A DNA stretch of 64,000 nt from positions 34,732 through 98,731 of the forward strand of contig CAZXVH010000006.1 in assembly GCA_964643965.1 (NCBI GenBank). Direction: 5' to 3'. Numbering within the stretch: position 1 is the stretch's first letter; each line of letters opens with the position of its first letter. The notes under the pieces are model-generated. The model ran no database searches. It was given only the letters and a program-made list of their open reading frames with translations, and was not told the DNA's origin. The translations under genes and the position numbers were made by a program. The DNA comes from GCA-2746795 sp964643965 (GTDB taxonomy: Bacteria > Chloroflexota > Anaerolineae > Promineifilales > Promineifilaceae). This document shows positions 24,841 to 33,987 of the stretch, piece after piece.

Positions 24841-26040
24841 ATGCTCCCTACTACAGAAAAATTAACTCGTGAACAAACAAAGATGCACAACAATCGCTTT
24901 GTTTTAAAAACCATCTACGAAAAAGGGCCTATCAGTCGGGCAGATATTGCCCGTGCTACGCATCTAACCGCGACCACCGTGTCTACCGTCGTCAGCGAGT
25001 ATATGGAGTCTGGCCTTTTGGAAGAAGCAGGTTCTATCACCATAGCCCGAGGCAAACCACCCACATTGGTTAATTTAGTGCATGATTCCGCGTATATCGT
25101 GGGCTTAGATTTGGCACGCAGCGAATTTCAGGGTGCGATCATGTCTTTAAGTGGAGAGGCGCAAGCAAAACAGGCCATTCGCATTAATGGACAAAAGGGA
25201 GAAGATGCTTTGGCTGTGGTGTATGCGTTGCTGGACAATTTATTGTCAGAAACAAAGACGCCTATTCTTGGTATTGGTATTGCCGCACCGGGCATCCTGG
25301 ACGCGGACTATGGCATTGTGCGCCAAGCGGTTAATTTTGGCTGGTATGATCTACCTTTGCGCCAACTATTAGTCGATAAGTATCATCTGCCCGTTTATAT
25401 CGCCAATGATAATCATGTGGCGGTTTTGGCTGAACACACATTTGGTACGCACAAAGGCAATCAAGATTTGGTCGTCTTAAAAGTCAGCCACGGTATTGGG
25501 GCGGGTATTATTCTTAATCAACAACTCTTTTATGGGCATCGTTTTGGGGCTGGCGAGGTGGGGCATGTGATGGCGGTGGAAAATGGACAGGAATGTACTT
25601 GTGGCAACTTTGGGTGCCTGGAAACGGTGGCAAGTAGTCGCGCCATTATTCAACAAGCAAGGCAACTAGCCGCACAAAACCCCCATTCCATGCTGCATCA
25701 ATTGTCGCCCAATTTGGACAATCTGACGATACAAGATGTCATTGCCGCTTTTGCAGCGGCAGACGAGGATGTACAGCAGTTGATTCGGGAGGTAAGCGGT
25801 TATTTGGGAACGGCCGTTGCTAATATTGTGGGCGTCTTAGGCGTGCCGAATGTGCTCATTGCGGGCAGCATTACCGGATTTGGGCAGCCCCTTCTCGACA
25901 TTATTCAAGAAGTCATCATCAAAAAATCTCTGGCTGCGTCTGTCAGCGAAACAGAGGTTGAGTTTGCCAGCCTGGAAGATCAGATCGTTTATTTGGGAAC
26001 GGCCGCTTTGGTTTTATCTAACGAATTAGGGGTTGTGTAA
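24841..26040 (+). CDS. ROK-family transcriptional repressor (NagC/XylR type)
   Basis: About 399 residues. N-terminal winged helix (FVLKTIYEKGPISRADIARA, TVSTVVSEYMESGLLEE), then a ROK sugar-kinase-like fold: IVGLDLARSEFQGAI, GIGIAAPGILD, ANDNHVAVLAEHTFG, VSHGIGAGIIL and the zinc motif GQECTCGNFGCLET. ROK repressors release DNA on binding a sugar or sugar phosphate. The TTG at 24796 lies inside operator 2; the ATG at 24841, after AAAGG, is the better start. Heads the sugar operon: the amidohydrolase begins 2 bp after its stop, so self-repression and control of the transporter are likely. Confidence 0.9.
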   Translation: MLPTTEKLTREQTKMHNNRFVLKTIYEKGPISRADIARATHLTATTVSTVVSEYMESGLLEEAGSITIARGKPPTLVNLVHDSAYIVGLDLARSEFQGAIMSLSGEAQAKQAIRINGQKGEDALAVVYALLDNLLSETKTPILGIGIAAPGILDADYGIVRQAVNFGWYDLPLRQLLVDKYHLPVYIANDNHVAVLAEHTFGTHKGNQDLVVLKVSHGIGAGIILNQQLFYGHRFGAGEVGHVMAVENGQECTCGNFGCLETVASSRAIIQQARQLAAQNPHSMLHQLSPNLDNLTIQDVIAAFAAADEDVQQLIREVSGYLGTAVANIVGVLGVPNVLIAGSITGFGQPLLDIIQEVIIKKSLAASVSETEVEFASLEDQIVYLGTAALVLSNELGVV

Positions 26041-26042
26041 CG

Positions 26043-27077
26043 ATGAAGTTAGCCGATTTCCGACCAGAGCCTAGCTTGGTCACCCAAGTTAGCGACATTC
26101 AGCAGCCTCGCTTCCGTGTTATTGATGCCCATAATCATACGGGTGATGATTTTGGCGGGGGCTGGTACAAACGCCCTGTTGCTGAATTTATAGATGTCCT
26201 CGACCAGGCGCATGTCGATCTGTTTGTGGATCTCGATGGCGGCTGGGGTGAAGAGATTCTTCATCACAGACTCGATAAGTTCAAAACGGCCGTTCCTGAC
26301 AGATACATGGTCTTTGGTGGCGTCGATTGGGCGGCCTGGCCAGAACAGGGTGACAATTTTGGTGAATGGGCGGCAGCCCGATTCCGCGACCAGGTAGCGC
26401 GGGGCGCACAGGGTCTCAAAATATGGAAGCCGCTGGGCTTACACGTTCGGGACCAACATGACAAACTGGTGGCGGTTGACGATGTGCGGTTGACGCCGCT
26501 TTGGGAAACGGCCGGTGAGCTAAACGTGCCTGTTCTCGTCCATGTCGCCGATCCAGTCGCCTTCTTTGACCCCCTTACCCCTCAAAATGAACGTTGGGAA
26601 GAACTCCAGGCCCATCCAGATTGGCAATTTCCCAGCCCACCCTTCCCTCCATTTCTAACTATTATGGAGCAGTTCGCCCGTGTCGTGAGACGACACAAAA
26701 ACACCACGTTTATCGGGGCGCACGTGGGTTGTTATGCTGAAAACCTAGGCTGGGTCAGCAATCTGCTTGATGAATGCCCCAACTTCAATATTGATTTCTC
26801 AGCCAGAATTGGCGAACTTGGTCGGCAGCCCTACGCGGCGCGGCGCTTTTTCATCAAATATGCAGATCGTATTTTGTTTGGCGCTGATCAACCCGCCGAC
26901 CTCGCTATGTACCAACTCCATTACCGCTTTTTAGAAACGGATGATGAATATTTCAACTATGGCTTGTCCCCCACGCCCGCTCAAGGCAGATGGCGGGTGT
27001 ATGGTCTCCATTTACCAGATGATGTTCTCAAAAAGATTTATCACGAAAATGCACGTCGCTTATTGAATTTTGGGTAA
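26043..27077 (+). CDS. Amidohydrolase-2 family metal-dependent hydrolase
   Basis: 344-residue TIM barrel. Seen: VIDAHNHTGDDFG (H-x-H metal ligands), ARGAQGLKIWKPLGLHVRD, VPVLVHVADPVAF (His), NTTFIGAHVGCYAEN (His) and ADRILFGADQPADL (catalytic Asp), then a late YHENARRLLNFG helix as in amidohydrolase-2 enzymes. Such enzymes hydrolyse or decarboxylate lactones and acids, for example sugar lactones or uronate derivatives. Position between the ROK regulator (2 bp) and the sugar-binding protein suggests action on the imported sugar or its oxidised product; the reaction is not known. Confidence 0.82.
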   Translation: MKLADFRPEPSLVTQVSDIQQPRFRVIDAHNHTGDDFGGGWYKRPVAEFIDVLDQAHVDLFVDLDGGWGEEILHHRLDKFKTAVPDRYMVFGGVDWAAWPEQGDNFGEWAAARFRDQVARGAQGLKIWKPLGLHVRDQHDKLVAVDDVRLTPLWETAGELNVPVLVHVADPVAFFDPLTPQNERWEELQAHPDWQFPSPPFPPFLTIMEQFARVVRRHKNTTFIGAHVGCYAENLGWVSNLLDECPNFNIDFSARIGELGRQPYAARRFFIKYADRILFGADQPADLAMYQLHYRFLETDDEYFNYGLSPTPAQGRWRVYGLHLPDDVLKKIYHENARRLLNFG

Positions 27078-27093
27078 ACCCCCTAGGAGGTCT

Positions 27094-27129
27094 ATGAAGC
27101 ACAGAAAAACGACTCGATTAGTTAAGTGA
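27094..27129 (+). CDS. Mini-ORF of 11 codons with strong ribosome site before the binding-protein gene
   Basis: CTAGGAGG, three bases, then ATG reads MKHRKTTRLVK and stops. Too short to identify. The site is stronger than that of many full genes nearby and resembles the other leader mini-ORFs at 12016 and 33775. Confidence 0.3.
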   Translation: MKHRKTTRLVK

Positions 27130-27182
27130 ATCTTTGTTACCCACTGATAAACCCAACCTTTTAAATATTAGGAGAAGAAAAA

Positions 27183-28619
27183 ATGTTAAATAAAAACCGA
27201 CGCTTCATTCTTTTGTTAACCCTCATCTTTACCCTCGCTCTGGCCGCTTGTGGCGGCTCAAATGAAGAACCGGCCGCTCCAACTGAAAGTGAACCGGCCG
27301 CTTCAACTGAAAGTGAAGCAGCCCCAACAACTGAGAGTGCAAGTGAAGATACAACCGCCGCAGAGGCAAATAATGATGATACAGCGACAGAAGAAACGGC
27401 CGTTGATGCCGAACCTGTTGCCCTAACTTATTGGTCCATGTGGAACGAAGATGAGCCACAAGGCCAAGTGATGAAAAGCGCCATCGCCGACTTTGAAGCG
27501 GCAAACCCGAATATCAGCGTAAATGTTGTGTGGAACGGCCGTGATGTACGCACCCTCCTCGTCCCCGCGTTAGAAGCTGGCGAAAGCATTGACCTTGTAG
27601 ATAACGACACCGGCTTCATCGCTGCCAACTTTGCCCAATACGCTTTAAGCCTCGACGATCTCCTGGAACAACCGGCCGTCGATTATGATGGCTCTGTGCG
27701 GAGCAGCATCATCGAAGCATTGCTCACCCAGTACCCCGCCGAAGATGGTTCGATTATTTCTGTGCCCTACAACCCCTTCGCCGTCATGTTCCTCTACAAC
27801 AAAGACCACTTTGCCGATGCAGGCATCACCGAGTTACCAGAAACGTGGGACGAATTCCTGGCTGTTAACCAAGCATTGCTAGACGCCGGTCACGCCCCCA
27901 TCACCACAGACGTTGATTCATACATTGACGTTATCATTGGCTATTACGCCCAACGCGCTGTTGGTTGTGACGCGCTCATGACCGCCATGGCAGATACAAC
28001 TGGTGAATCATGGAATGACCCAGCCTACTTGCAAATGGCGCAAGATATCCGGGACTTATGGGATGCAGGCTACATCGCTCCTGGCACCGAAGGAAATCTT
28101 TATCCGGCAGGGCAACAAATGGTTGCTTTAGATGAAGTGACCATGTACTTAAATGGCACCTGGCTTCCGGCCGAAGTTCAAGAAACGGCTGGCCCAGACT
28201 TCCCGTGGGGCGCCTTCAATTTCCCCACTGTTAATGGTGGCGTTGGCGCGGCCAGCGACATCATGATGGGGTCCCAAGGGGTGATGGTTATCAATAGTTC
28301 TGAACATCCAGATGAAGCGTTTGAACTCATCAAATATATGGTGAGTGAAAAAGCACAAAGCGCGATGGTGTCCGAGGCCAACGTGCCAGCTGCCCATATG
28401 AATGTGGAATGGTCTGGTTCCCTGGCTGAAGCTGGGCAAGCGGTACAAAACTCTACGGCCGCTTTTGGTTGGGCCTGTGATTTGTGGAACGGTGGTGAAG
28501 TTGTCTCCAATGTTGTTTTGCCCACGTTTACTGATTTATTCGTAGGCAAATTAACCCCTGAAGAATACATTGAGAAAATGGTTCAAGATTCAGCTGATTT
28601 CTGGGCTGGTCAAAGCTAA
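27183..28619 (+). CDS. Sugar ABC transporter substrate-binding lipoprotein (family 1)
   Basis: 478 residues. Lipoprotein signal: LLTLIFTLALAACGGS with the lipid-modified Cys at about residue 23. Then a low-complexity Glu/Ser/Thr/Ala linker (about 28-75), with PTESEPAASTESE-type repeats, as a tether, and a type 1 binding fold: LTYWSMWNEDEPQGQVMKSA, SVPYNPFAVMFLYNKDHF, ITELPETWDEFLAVNQAL, MYLNGTWLP, EAFELIKYMVSEKAQ. Captures a mono- or oligosaccharide outside the membrane and hands it to the two permeases that follow. AGGAG ribosome site. Confidence 0.93.
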   Translation: MLNKNRRFILLLTLIFTLALAACGGSNEEPAAPTESEPAASTESEAAPTTESASEDTTAAEANNDDTATEETAVDAEPVALTYWSMWNEDEPQGQVMKSAIADFEAANPNISVNVVWNGRDVRTLLVPALEAGESIDLVDNDTGFIAANFAQYALSLDDLLEQPAVDYDGSVRSSIIEALLTQYPAEDGSIISVPYNPFAVMFLYNKDHFADAGITELPETWDEFLAVNQALLDAGHAPITTDVDSYIDVIIGYYAQRAVGCDALMTAMADTTGESWNDPAYLQMAQDIRDLWDAGYIAPGTEGNLYPAGQQMVALDEVTMYLNGTWLPAEVQETAGPDFPWGAFNFPTVNGGVGAASDIMMGSQGVMVINSSEHPDEAFELIKYMVSEKAQSAMVSEANVPAAHMNVEWSGSLAEAGQAVQNSTAAFGWACDLWNGGEVVSNVVLPTFTDLFVGKLTPEEYIEKMVQDSADFWAGQS

Positions 28620-28677
28620 GTAAGTTATCAGGTAGAGGGAGTGTTTACTCCCTCTACCTAAAACAGTTGGTGCTGAT

Positions 28678-29583
28678 ATGAGATACTCCAGACGCATGAT
28701 CACCACATTTTTAACACCGGCCGTTGTGGCTTATACCCTCATTTTTTTATACCCCACATTGCGCACGGTATACCTGAGCTTCTTTAAGGTGTCTGGTTTT
28801 GTGGGCGCCGATATGACCTTTCGCGGCTTTAGAAATTATACCGAACTGATGCGCACCCCCCTGTTTCTGGAGTCCATCAGCAATATCTTGAAAATTTGGT
28901 TCATTGGTGGGGTGGTCTTGTTTGCCCTGGTGTTTATGTTTACGGCCATGCTCTCCTCAGGCGTGAAAAAGAAGAATTTCTTTCGCGCTATTATCTATTT
29001 GCCCAACCTTATCCCTGTGGTGGCGATGACGACGATGTGGACGCAATATATCTACAATCCTCGGTATGGCATGTTGAAGACTTTTTTTGACTTTATCGGG
29101 TGGGAGCAAGCGGCCGCTATTCAATGGACGTCACAAGATATGTTGTTTTGGGGGATGTTGATTGCCTATATTTGGGGTGGTGTGGGCTGGTTTTTGCTCA
29201 TTATTTTGGCAGGTGTGGAACGGATTCCCCAACATTTTTATGAAGCCGCCCGTTTGGATGGCGCTAATCAATTTCAGATGTTTTTTCAGATTACCTTGCC
29301 CCTTTTGCGGGATGTGCTGCGTATCACTGTCGTCATGTGGAGTATCACTGTCTTGAATTTGTTCGCTTTTGCCAAAGTGTGGACGCCTGTGGTGCAACAA
29401 CGCGCCACCTATACGCCAGCTATTTATATGTATGAGCTGGCTTTTGGCAGTGGCAGTTTAGGGCAAGGGGGCGCCAATGTGGGCAAAGCCGCCGCCGTGG
29501 GGGTGATGTTACTGCTTGCCGTGTTGCTAATCTCTGCTGCCATTGGCCGCATCTTAAAAGAAGACCCCAATATTCAATATTAA
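28678..29583 (+). CDS. Sugar ABC transporter permease (MalF type)
   Basis: 301 residues, six predicted membrane helices starting at about 13 (FLTPAVVAYTLIFLYPTLRT). The coupling (EAA) loop reads YEAARLDGANQFQMFFQITLP at about 185-205, where the ATPase docks. Together with the next gene it forms the channel. 58 bp after the binding-protein gene. No ATPase gene in the operon. Confidence 0.93.
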   Translation: MRYSRRMITTFLTPAVVAYTLIFLYPTLRTVYLSFFKVSGFVGADMTFRGFRNYTELMRTPLFLESISNILKIWFIGGVVLFALVFMFTAMLSSGVKKKNFFRAIIYLPNLIPVVAMTTMWTQYIYNPRYGMLKTFFDFIGWEQAAAIQWTSQDMLFWGMLIAYIWGGVGWFLLIILAGVERIPQHFYEAARLDGANQFQMFFQITLPLLRDVLRITVVMWSITVLNLFAFAKVWTPVVQQRATYTPAIYMYELAFGSGSLGQGGANVGKAAAVGVMLLLAVLLISAAIGRILKEDPNIQY

Positions 29584-29597
29584 TAAGGATAGGAGCA

Positions 29598-30506
29598 ATG
29601 CGTGTGACAACGGAACTAGAACAACTACCCAGAGAAAAGAAAAAATATGAAACGGGTAAACGGCCGTTTTCCTTTTATCCAGTTTCTTTTGCAGGCAAAG
29701 CGATCACCTATTTAGTTCTAGTGGGTTGGGTCATCTTCGTCTTTTATGCTGTCGGGTGGCTGGTGCTGTCTTCGTTAAGCACCACTCGGGAAATCTTCAC
29801 CAATAATCTATTGGCAAGTGGCTTTCACTTCGAAAATTATATTAACGCTTTAACAACACATAATTTAGCGCTCTATTTCGTTAACAGTACCCTCTATGTC
29901 ACCTTTGCTTTAGGATTGATTATCTTAGTGGCTGCGCCGGCTTCGTATGTTCTCAGTCGGGCTACTTTCCGGGGGCGCGGGGCTTTCAATAGCCTGTTTG
30001 TGGCTGGTATGGGCATTCCCGGAGCCATGTTGCTGATTCCCTTATTTATGGCCTTTATTCGCCTGAATTTAGTCAATACCATTCAAGGGCTGTTGTTGGT
30101 TTATGTGACTGTCAGCATCCCTTTTACCGTTTTCTTTTTGACCGGTTTCTTTGCCTCATTGCCTCGTGAAATCGAAGAGGCGGGGCTGATGGATGGCTGT
30201 ACCGATTGGCAAGTTTTTTGGAAACTCATGCTTCCCCTGGCGCAGCCTGGCCTTATTACAGTCACGATTTTTAATTTTATTGCCTTGTGGAACGATTATT
30301 TTTGGGCGTTGATATTTGTGAACTCAGAACAGCGGCGTACGCTCATGTTAGGGCTTGAAGCGTTGTTACGCTCTATGCGCTATACGGGCGATTGGGCCGG
30401 TTTATTTGCCAGTGTGATTATTGTCTTTTTGCCCACATTTATTTTGTATATTTTCTTGTCAGAAAAAATCATTGCTGGCGTGACGGCTGGTGCAGTCAAA
30501 TCATAA
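29598..30506 (+). CDS. Sugar ABC transporter permease (MalG type)
   Basis: 302 residues with a cytosolic N-terminal extension (about 1-35) and six helices. EAA loop: IEEAGLMDGCTDWQVFWKLM then LPLAQPG, at about 190-215. MalG-like subunit of the same importer, 14 bp after MalF. Confidence 0.93.
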   Translation: MRVTTELEQLPREKKKYETGKRPFSFYPVSFAGKAITYLVLVGWVIFVFYAVGWLVLSSLSTTREIFTNNLLASGFHFENYINALTTHNLALYFVNSTLYVTFALGLIILVAAPASYVLSRATFRGRGAFNSLFVAGMGIPGAMLLIPLFMAFIRLNLVNTIQGLLLVYVTVSIPFTVFFLTGFFASLPREIEEAGLMDGCTDWQVFWKLMLPLAQPGLITVTIFNFIALWNDYFWALIFVNSEQRRTLMLGLEALLRSMRYTGDWAGLFASVIIVFLPTFILYIFLSEKIIAGVTAGAVKS

Positions 30507-30560
30507 GGTAAACGTCCCACTGTGGCGTTTCTGCTTTCCAATAATAAAAGGATTTATCTC

Positions 30561-31604
30561 ATGACAACTTCTGTGACTTACCATGAAATTATTTCGCAAA
30601 CAAACGCATGGCAAGCGGCAGTAACGGCCGTTTCCCAACAGACACAAGCGCTACAAGATTTATGGCAATCAGACTCATTCGATCAAGTCATCTTTACCGG
30701 CTGCGGCTCAACCTATTACTTATCTTTGGCGGCCGCCTCCTTGTTGCAATCGTTAACTGGCCACGCTTGCCGTGCTGTGCCTGGCGGGGAACTTGTGCTT
30801 TATCCAGAAACGGCCTTTACGTCTAACAGTGCCGGGAAAACCGTGTTGGTGGCCCTCAGCCGCTCAGGCACGACGACGGAAACGGTAACGGCCGTTACGC
30901 AATTCAAAGCTGCCCATCGTGGCCCCGTTGTGGTCATTACCAATTATGGGCATTCGCCATTAGCCCAACTGGCCGATATCACCATTACGATAGAGGAAGG
31001 GCAAGAAGAAAGCGTGGCGCAAACACGCTCGTTTGCCTCTATGTATGTGGCGACAACGGCCGTTGCTTGTTGTCTGGCTGGGGAAGATGCGGCGCTGGCT
31101 GCCATGACCGCGCTGCCCGCCATTGGAGATCGATTCATCCAACAATATGAGCCAGTTGCTCAAAAATGGGGCGAAGATTTAGGACTAGATCGTTTCTACT
31201 TTTTGGGCAGTGGCCCTCGTTATGGGCTGGCCTGCGAGGTCAATCTCAAAATGAAGGAGATGACCTTAACCCACAGCGAACCGTTCCATTTTATGGAATT
31301 CCGGCATGGGCCGATGTCGATGGTCAACGAAAGTGCGGCGGTGATTGGCTTGTTATCAGAGGTGCAGCATAAACATGAAACGGCCGTTTTACAAGAGATG
31401 ACCCAATTAGGCGGCCATGTCCTCGCCCTTGGCGAAGCAGATGCGGATGTTGTATTTGCTTCCGGCTTGCCCGAAATGGTACGCAATGTATTGTATTTGC
31501 CCATCCTACAACTCATGGCTTATTACCGCGCCGTCGCCAAAGGCTTAAACCCGGATCGACCGCATAATTTAACGGCCGTTATCGAATTAGACCTTGCCCT
31601 ATAA
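30561..31604 (+). CDS. SIS-domain sugar isomerase/deaminase (AgaS/GlmS-C-like)
   Basis: 347 residues with two SIS domains. Seen: FTGCGSTYYLSLAAASLLQ, VALSRSGTTTETVTAVTQF (S-x-S/T-x-E/T sugar-phosphate loop), SFASMYVATTAVACCLAG, RFYFLGSGPRYGLACEVNLK, MKEMTLTHSEPFHFMEFRHG, GPMSMV. This matches the isomerase half of glucosamine-6-phosphate synthase and AgaS-type aldose-ketose isomerase/deaminases. It implies that the imported sugar is an amino sugar or is isomerised as a phosphate. ATG at 30561, with AAGGA eight bases before it, is preferred to an upstream GTG. Confidence 0.88.
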   Translation: MTTSVTYHEIISQTNAWQAAVTAVSQQTQALQDLWQSDSFDQVIFTGCGSTYYLSLAAASLLQSLTGHACRAVPGGELVLYPETAFTSNSAGKTVLVALSRSGTTTETVTAVTQFKAAHRGPVVVITNYGHSPLAQLADITITIEEGQEESVAQTRSFASMYVATTAVACCLAGEDAALAAMTALPAIGDRFIQQYEPVAQKWGEDLGLDRFYFLGSGPRYGLACEVNLKMKEMTLTHSEPFHFMEFRHGPMSMVNESAAVIGLLSEVQHKHETAVLQEMTQLGGHVLALGEADADVVFASGLPEMVRNVLYLPILQLMAYYRAVAKGLNPDRPHNLTAVIELDLAL

Positions 31605-31614
31605 AGCACAGATT

Positions 31615-33639
31615 ATGAACGAATTACGACTAGAAACTATCATGCTGCCTGCCGCCGAGTTAGGCGCTGAAAATCCATTGCCACCCATCAGCGGCGGACG
31701 CGATTTACACGCCATTGAGGCGACGCCCGATATTCCTGACGAAATGATACAAAACATGGCATACGGCCATTTGCCCAATGTCATGCCCTACACCATGCAA
31801 GATGGGTACACCCGCCACCGTCAAGAACGCGCATTCAAAACGGCCGTTTTAGAAAACGAGATCCTCAAGGCCACCTTCCTGCTGGAACTGGGAGGACGGC
31901 TTTGGTCATTGCTGCATAAACCATCTGGCCGGGAACTGTTAGCCAAAAACCCCGTCTTCCAACCAGCCAACCTGGCTCTGCGCAATGCCTGGTTTAGCGG
32001 TGGCATCGAATGGAATATCGGCGCCATCGGCCATTCCCCCTTCACCTGTGCGCCCTTGTTTGCCGCCAAAGTAGAAGCTGACGACGGCACACCGATTTTA
32101 CGCATGTATGAGTATGAACGATTTCGGGGGACGCCTTTCCAAATAGATGCCTATTTACCCGCTGGCTCGCCCGTTTTGTTTGTACGTGTCAGCATTCATA
32201 ATCCCCACGAGAAAGAAGTACCTATGTATTGGTGGTCAAACATCGCCGTGCCCGAAACAGCGCAGACCCGTGTGGTGATGCCTGCCCATAAAGCGTTCCG
32301 TTTTGGCTACAAAGGGAGCGGGCTGATGCTCATCGACACCCCAGCCTATGAAGGAACGGATTACACTTATAGCGTCAATATTGACCATTCGGCCGACTAC
32401 TTTTTTAATATTCCTCCAGGACAACGGCCGTATATTTCCGCGCTCGACGAAACGGGCAGGGGGCTGGTGCAAACATCAACGGCCAGATTAAAAGGACGCA
32501 AACTGTTTCTTTGGGGCAAAGGGGACGGCGGCCGTCAATGGCAAAAATTCCTCTCCCCACCTGGGTGTAACTACATTGAAATGCAAGCGGGATTGGCACG
32601 CACGCAAATGGAGCATTTGCCCATGCCTGCCCACGAAACCTGGTCATGGCTAGAAGCGTATGGCATGGTCGATGCGCCCGCCACGGCCGTTCATGGCGAA
32701 GATTGGACAGCAGCACAAACGGCCGTTCAGCACTCGTTAGACGCCCTTATTCCCGAAGAAACCTTACAAGCAGAATATGAACGTAGTTCCGTCTTTGCCG
32801 AAAAGAAACCGACGGAAATTTGGCAGTGGGGTTCCGGTTGGGGGGCGTTAGAACAGCAACGAAGGCAGCAGAGTGGCGGCGCTCCCCTCGCCCCCGCCGG
32901 TATCGTTTTCGATGATGCCTCCCTTACAGATGCGCAAAAACCATGGCTCAGTCTCTTACGGTCAGGTGAATTCCCAACCACGCCGCCAACCCAGGCGCCC
33001 TTGGGCTATATGGTGCAACCGGAATGGCGTGATTTATTGGAAACGGCCGTTAACCACAGTCAGTCTGATCATTGGTTTGCCTGGTATCACCTGGGCATCA
33101 TGCGCCACTATGCCGGTGAACACCAATCAGCGTGCGCTGCCTGGGAACGATCCGTCCACATCACGCCAAACGCCTGGGCTTTCCGTAATATGGCGCTGAC
33201 CGCACAAGCCAATGAGCAATTTGAAGATGCCGCTAATCTGATGGCCAAAGCGATACAATTGGCGCCTGATTTACTGCCGTTGTTGATTGAATACGGCCGT
33301 ATCCTCATCCAGGCCAACCATGCCGAAAAGTGGTTGGCCCATCTCACCACCCTCCCCCACGCCCTTAAAAATGCAGGGCGCGTACGCTTGCTAGAAGCGC
33401 AAGCCGCCCTGCAACTGGGCGACTTTGCTCGCGTCGAACGATTCTTCCAGGACGAAGTCGTTGTCCCTGATATTCGTGAAGGGGAGATCGCCCTTTCAGA
33501 TTTGTGGTTTGCTTACCATTTACAGCGCATTGCAACTGAAGAAAAATGCCCTGTGACCCCAGACCTCGAAAAACGGGTTCGACAGGAGTTCCCGCTGCCT
33601 GCATCCATTGATTTCCGCATGACTAGGGACGGTGAATAA
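31615..33639 (+). CDS. DUF5107-type beta-sandwich protein with C-terminal TPR helices
   Basis: About 674 residues. N-terminal half (about 1-380) is a galactose-mutarotase-like supersandwich typical of DUF5107: ENEILKATFLLELGGRLWSL, NAWFSGGIEWNIGAIGHSPF, VRVSIHNPHEKEVPMYWWSN, YIEMQAGLARTQMEHLPM. C-terminal part (about 455-640) has TPR-like helices (HWFAWYHLGIMRHYAGEHQS, AWAFRNMALTAQANEQFEDA). DUF5107 proteins are often found with glycoside hydrolases and sugar importers and may process or bind intracellular oligosaccharides; activity unproven. The ATG at 31615 is used; a TTG at 31594 overlaps the SIS gene. Confidence 0.8.
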   Translation: MNELRLETIMLPAAELGAENPLPPISGGRDLHAIEATPDIPDEMIQNMAYGHLPNVMPYTMQDGYTRHRQERAFKTAVLENEILKATFLLELGGRLWSLLHKPSGRELLAKNPVFQPANLALRNAWFSGGIEWNIGAIGHSPFTCAPLFAAKVEADDGTPILRMYEYERFRGTPFQIDAYLPAGSPVLFVRVSIHNPHEKEVPMYWWSNIAVPETAQTRVVMPAHKAFRFGYKGSGLMLIDTPAYEGTDYTYSVNIDHSADYFFNIPPGQRPYISALDETGRGLVQTSTARLKGRKLFLWGKGDGGRQWQKFLSPPGCNYIEMQAGLARTQMEHLPMPAHETWSWLEAYGMVDAPATAVHGEDWTAAQTAVQHSLDALIPEETLQAEYERSSVFAEKKPTEIWQWGSGWGALEQQRRQQSGGAPLAPAGIVFDDASLTDAQKPWLSLLRSGEFPTTPPTQAPLGYMVQPEWRDLLETAVNHSQSDHWFAWYHLGIMRHYAGEHQSACAAWERSVHITPNAWAFRNMALTAQANEQFEDAANLMAKAIQLAPDLLPLLIEYGRILIQANHAEKWLAHLTTLPHALKNAGRVRLLEAQAALQLGDFARVERFFQDEVVVPDIREGEIALSDLWFAYHLQRIATEEKCPVTPDLEKRVRQEFPLPASIDFRMTRDGE

Positions 33640-33707
33640 ACCCCATACCTCCGTTTAGGGTTTACCCGTTTTTACTTTTGGACTTTGGTAAACGGGCAAG
33701 CCTTGGC

Positions 33708-33746
33708 GGATGCGTTTTCTGACAAAACTTATTTGTGAACGCATCC
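33708..33746 (+). other. Hairpin after the DUF5107 gene
   Basis: GGATGCGTT (33708-33716) and AACGCATCC (33738-33746), 21-nt loop. CCCGTTT and AAACGGG arms (about 33665-33697) form a second hairpin just before it. Neither has a clean T-run, so termination or processing between operon and glycanase gene is only possible. Confidence 0.4.
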
Positions 33747-33771
33747 TGAGCATAGGTTGAGCGGATTCCGT

Positions 33772-33987
33772 ATTATGACTGAACCTACCAACCTTTATTA
33801 TTTTATCGGCGTGTTTTACCCAATATAAGGAGGCTACAACTTAAATCATAACTGAACCTACCAACCCTTATTATTTTATCGGCGTGTTTTACCCAATATA
33901 AGGAGGCTATAACTTAATTATGACTGAACTTACCAACCTTTATTATTTATCGGCATGTTTTATCTAAGTATAAGGAGGCAGTAACTG
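33772..33987 (+). repeat. Three tandem copies of a 72-73 bp leader, each with ribosome site and mini-ORF
   Basis: Copies start at 33772, 33845 and 33917. Copies 1 and 2 differ at only a few bases; copy 3, next to the gene, is more diverged. Each ends in an ATAAGGAGGC ribosome site. Copy 1 has an ORF of 17 codons, MTEPTNLYYFIGVFYPI, whose TAA overlaps the AAGGAGG; copy 2 encodes the same peptide but begins ATA; copy 3 is shortened by an indel to MTELTNLYYLSACFI. Only the third ribosome site serves the glycanase ATG at 33988 (nine bases away). Confidence 0.85.
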
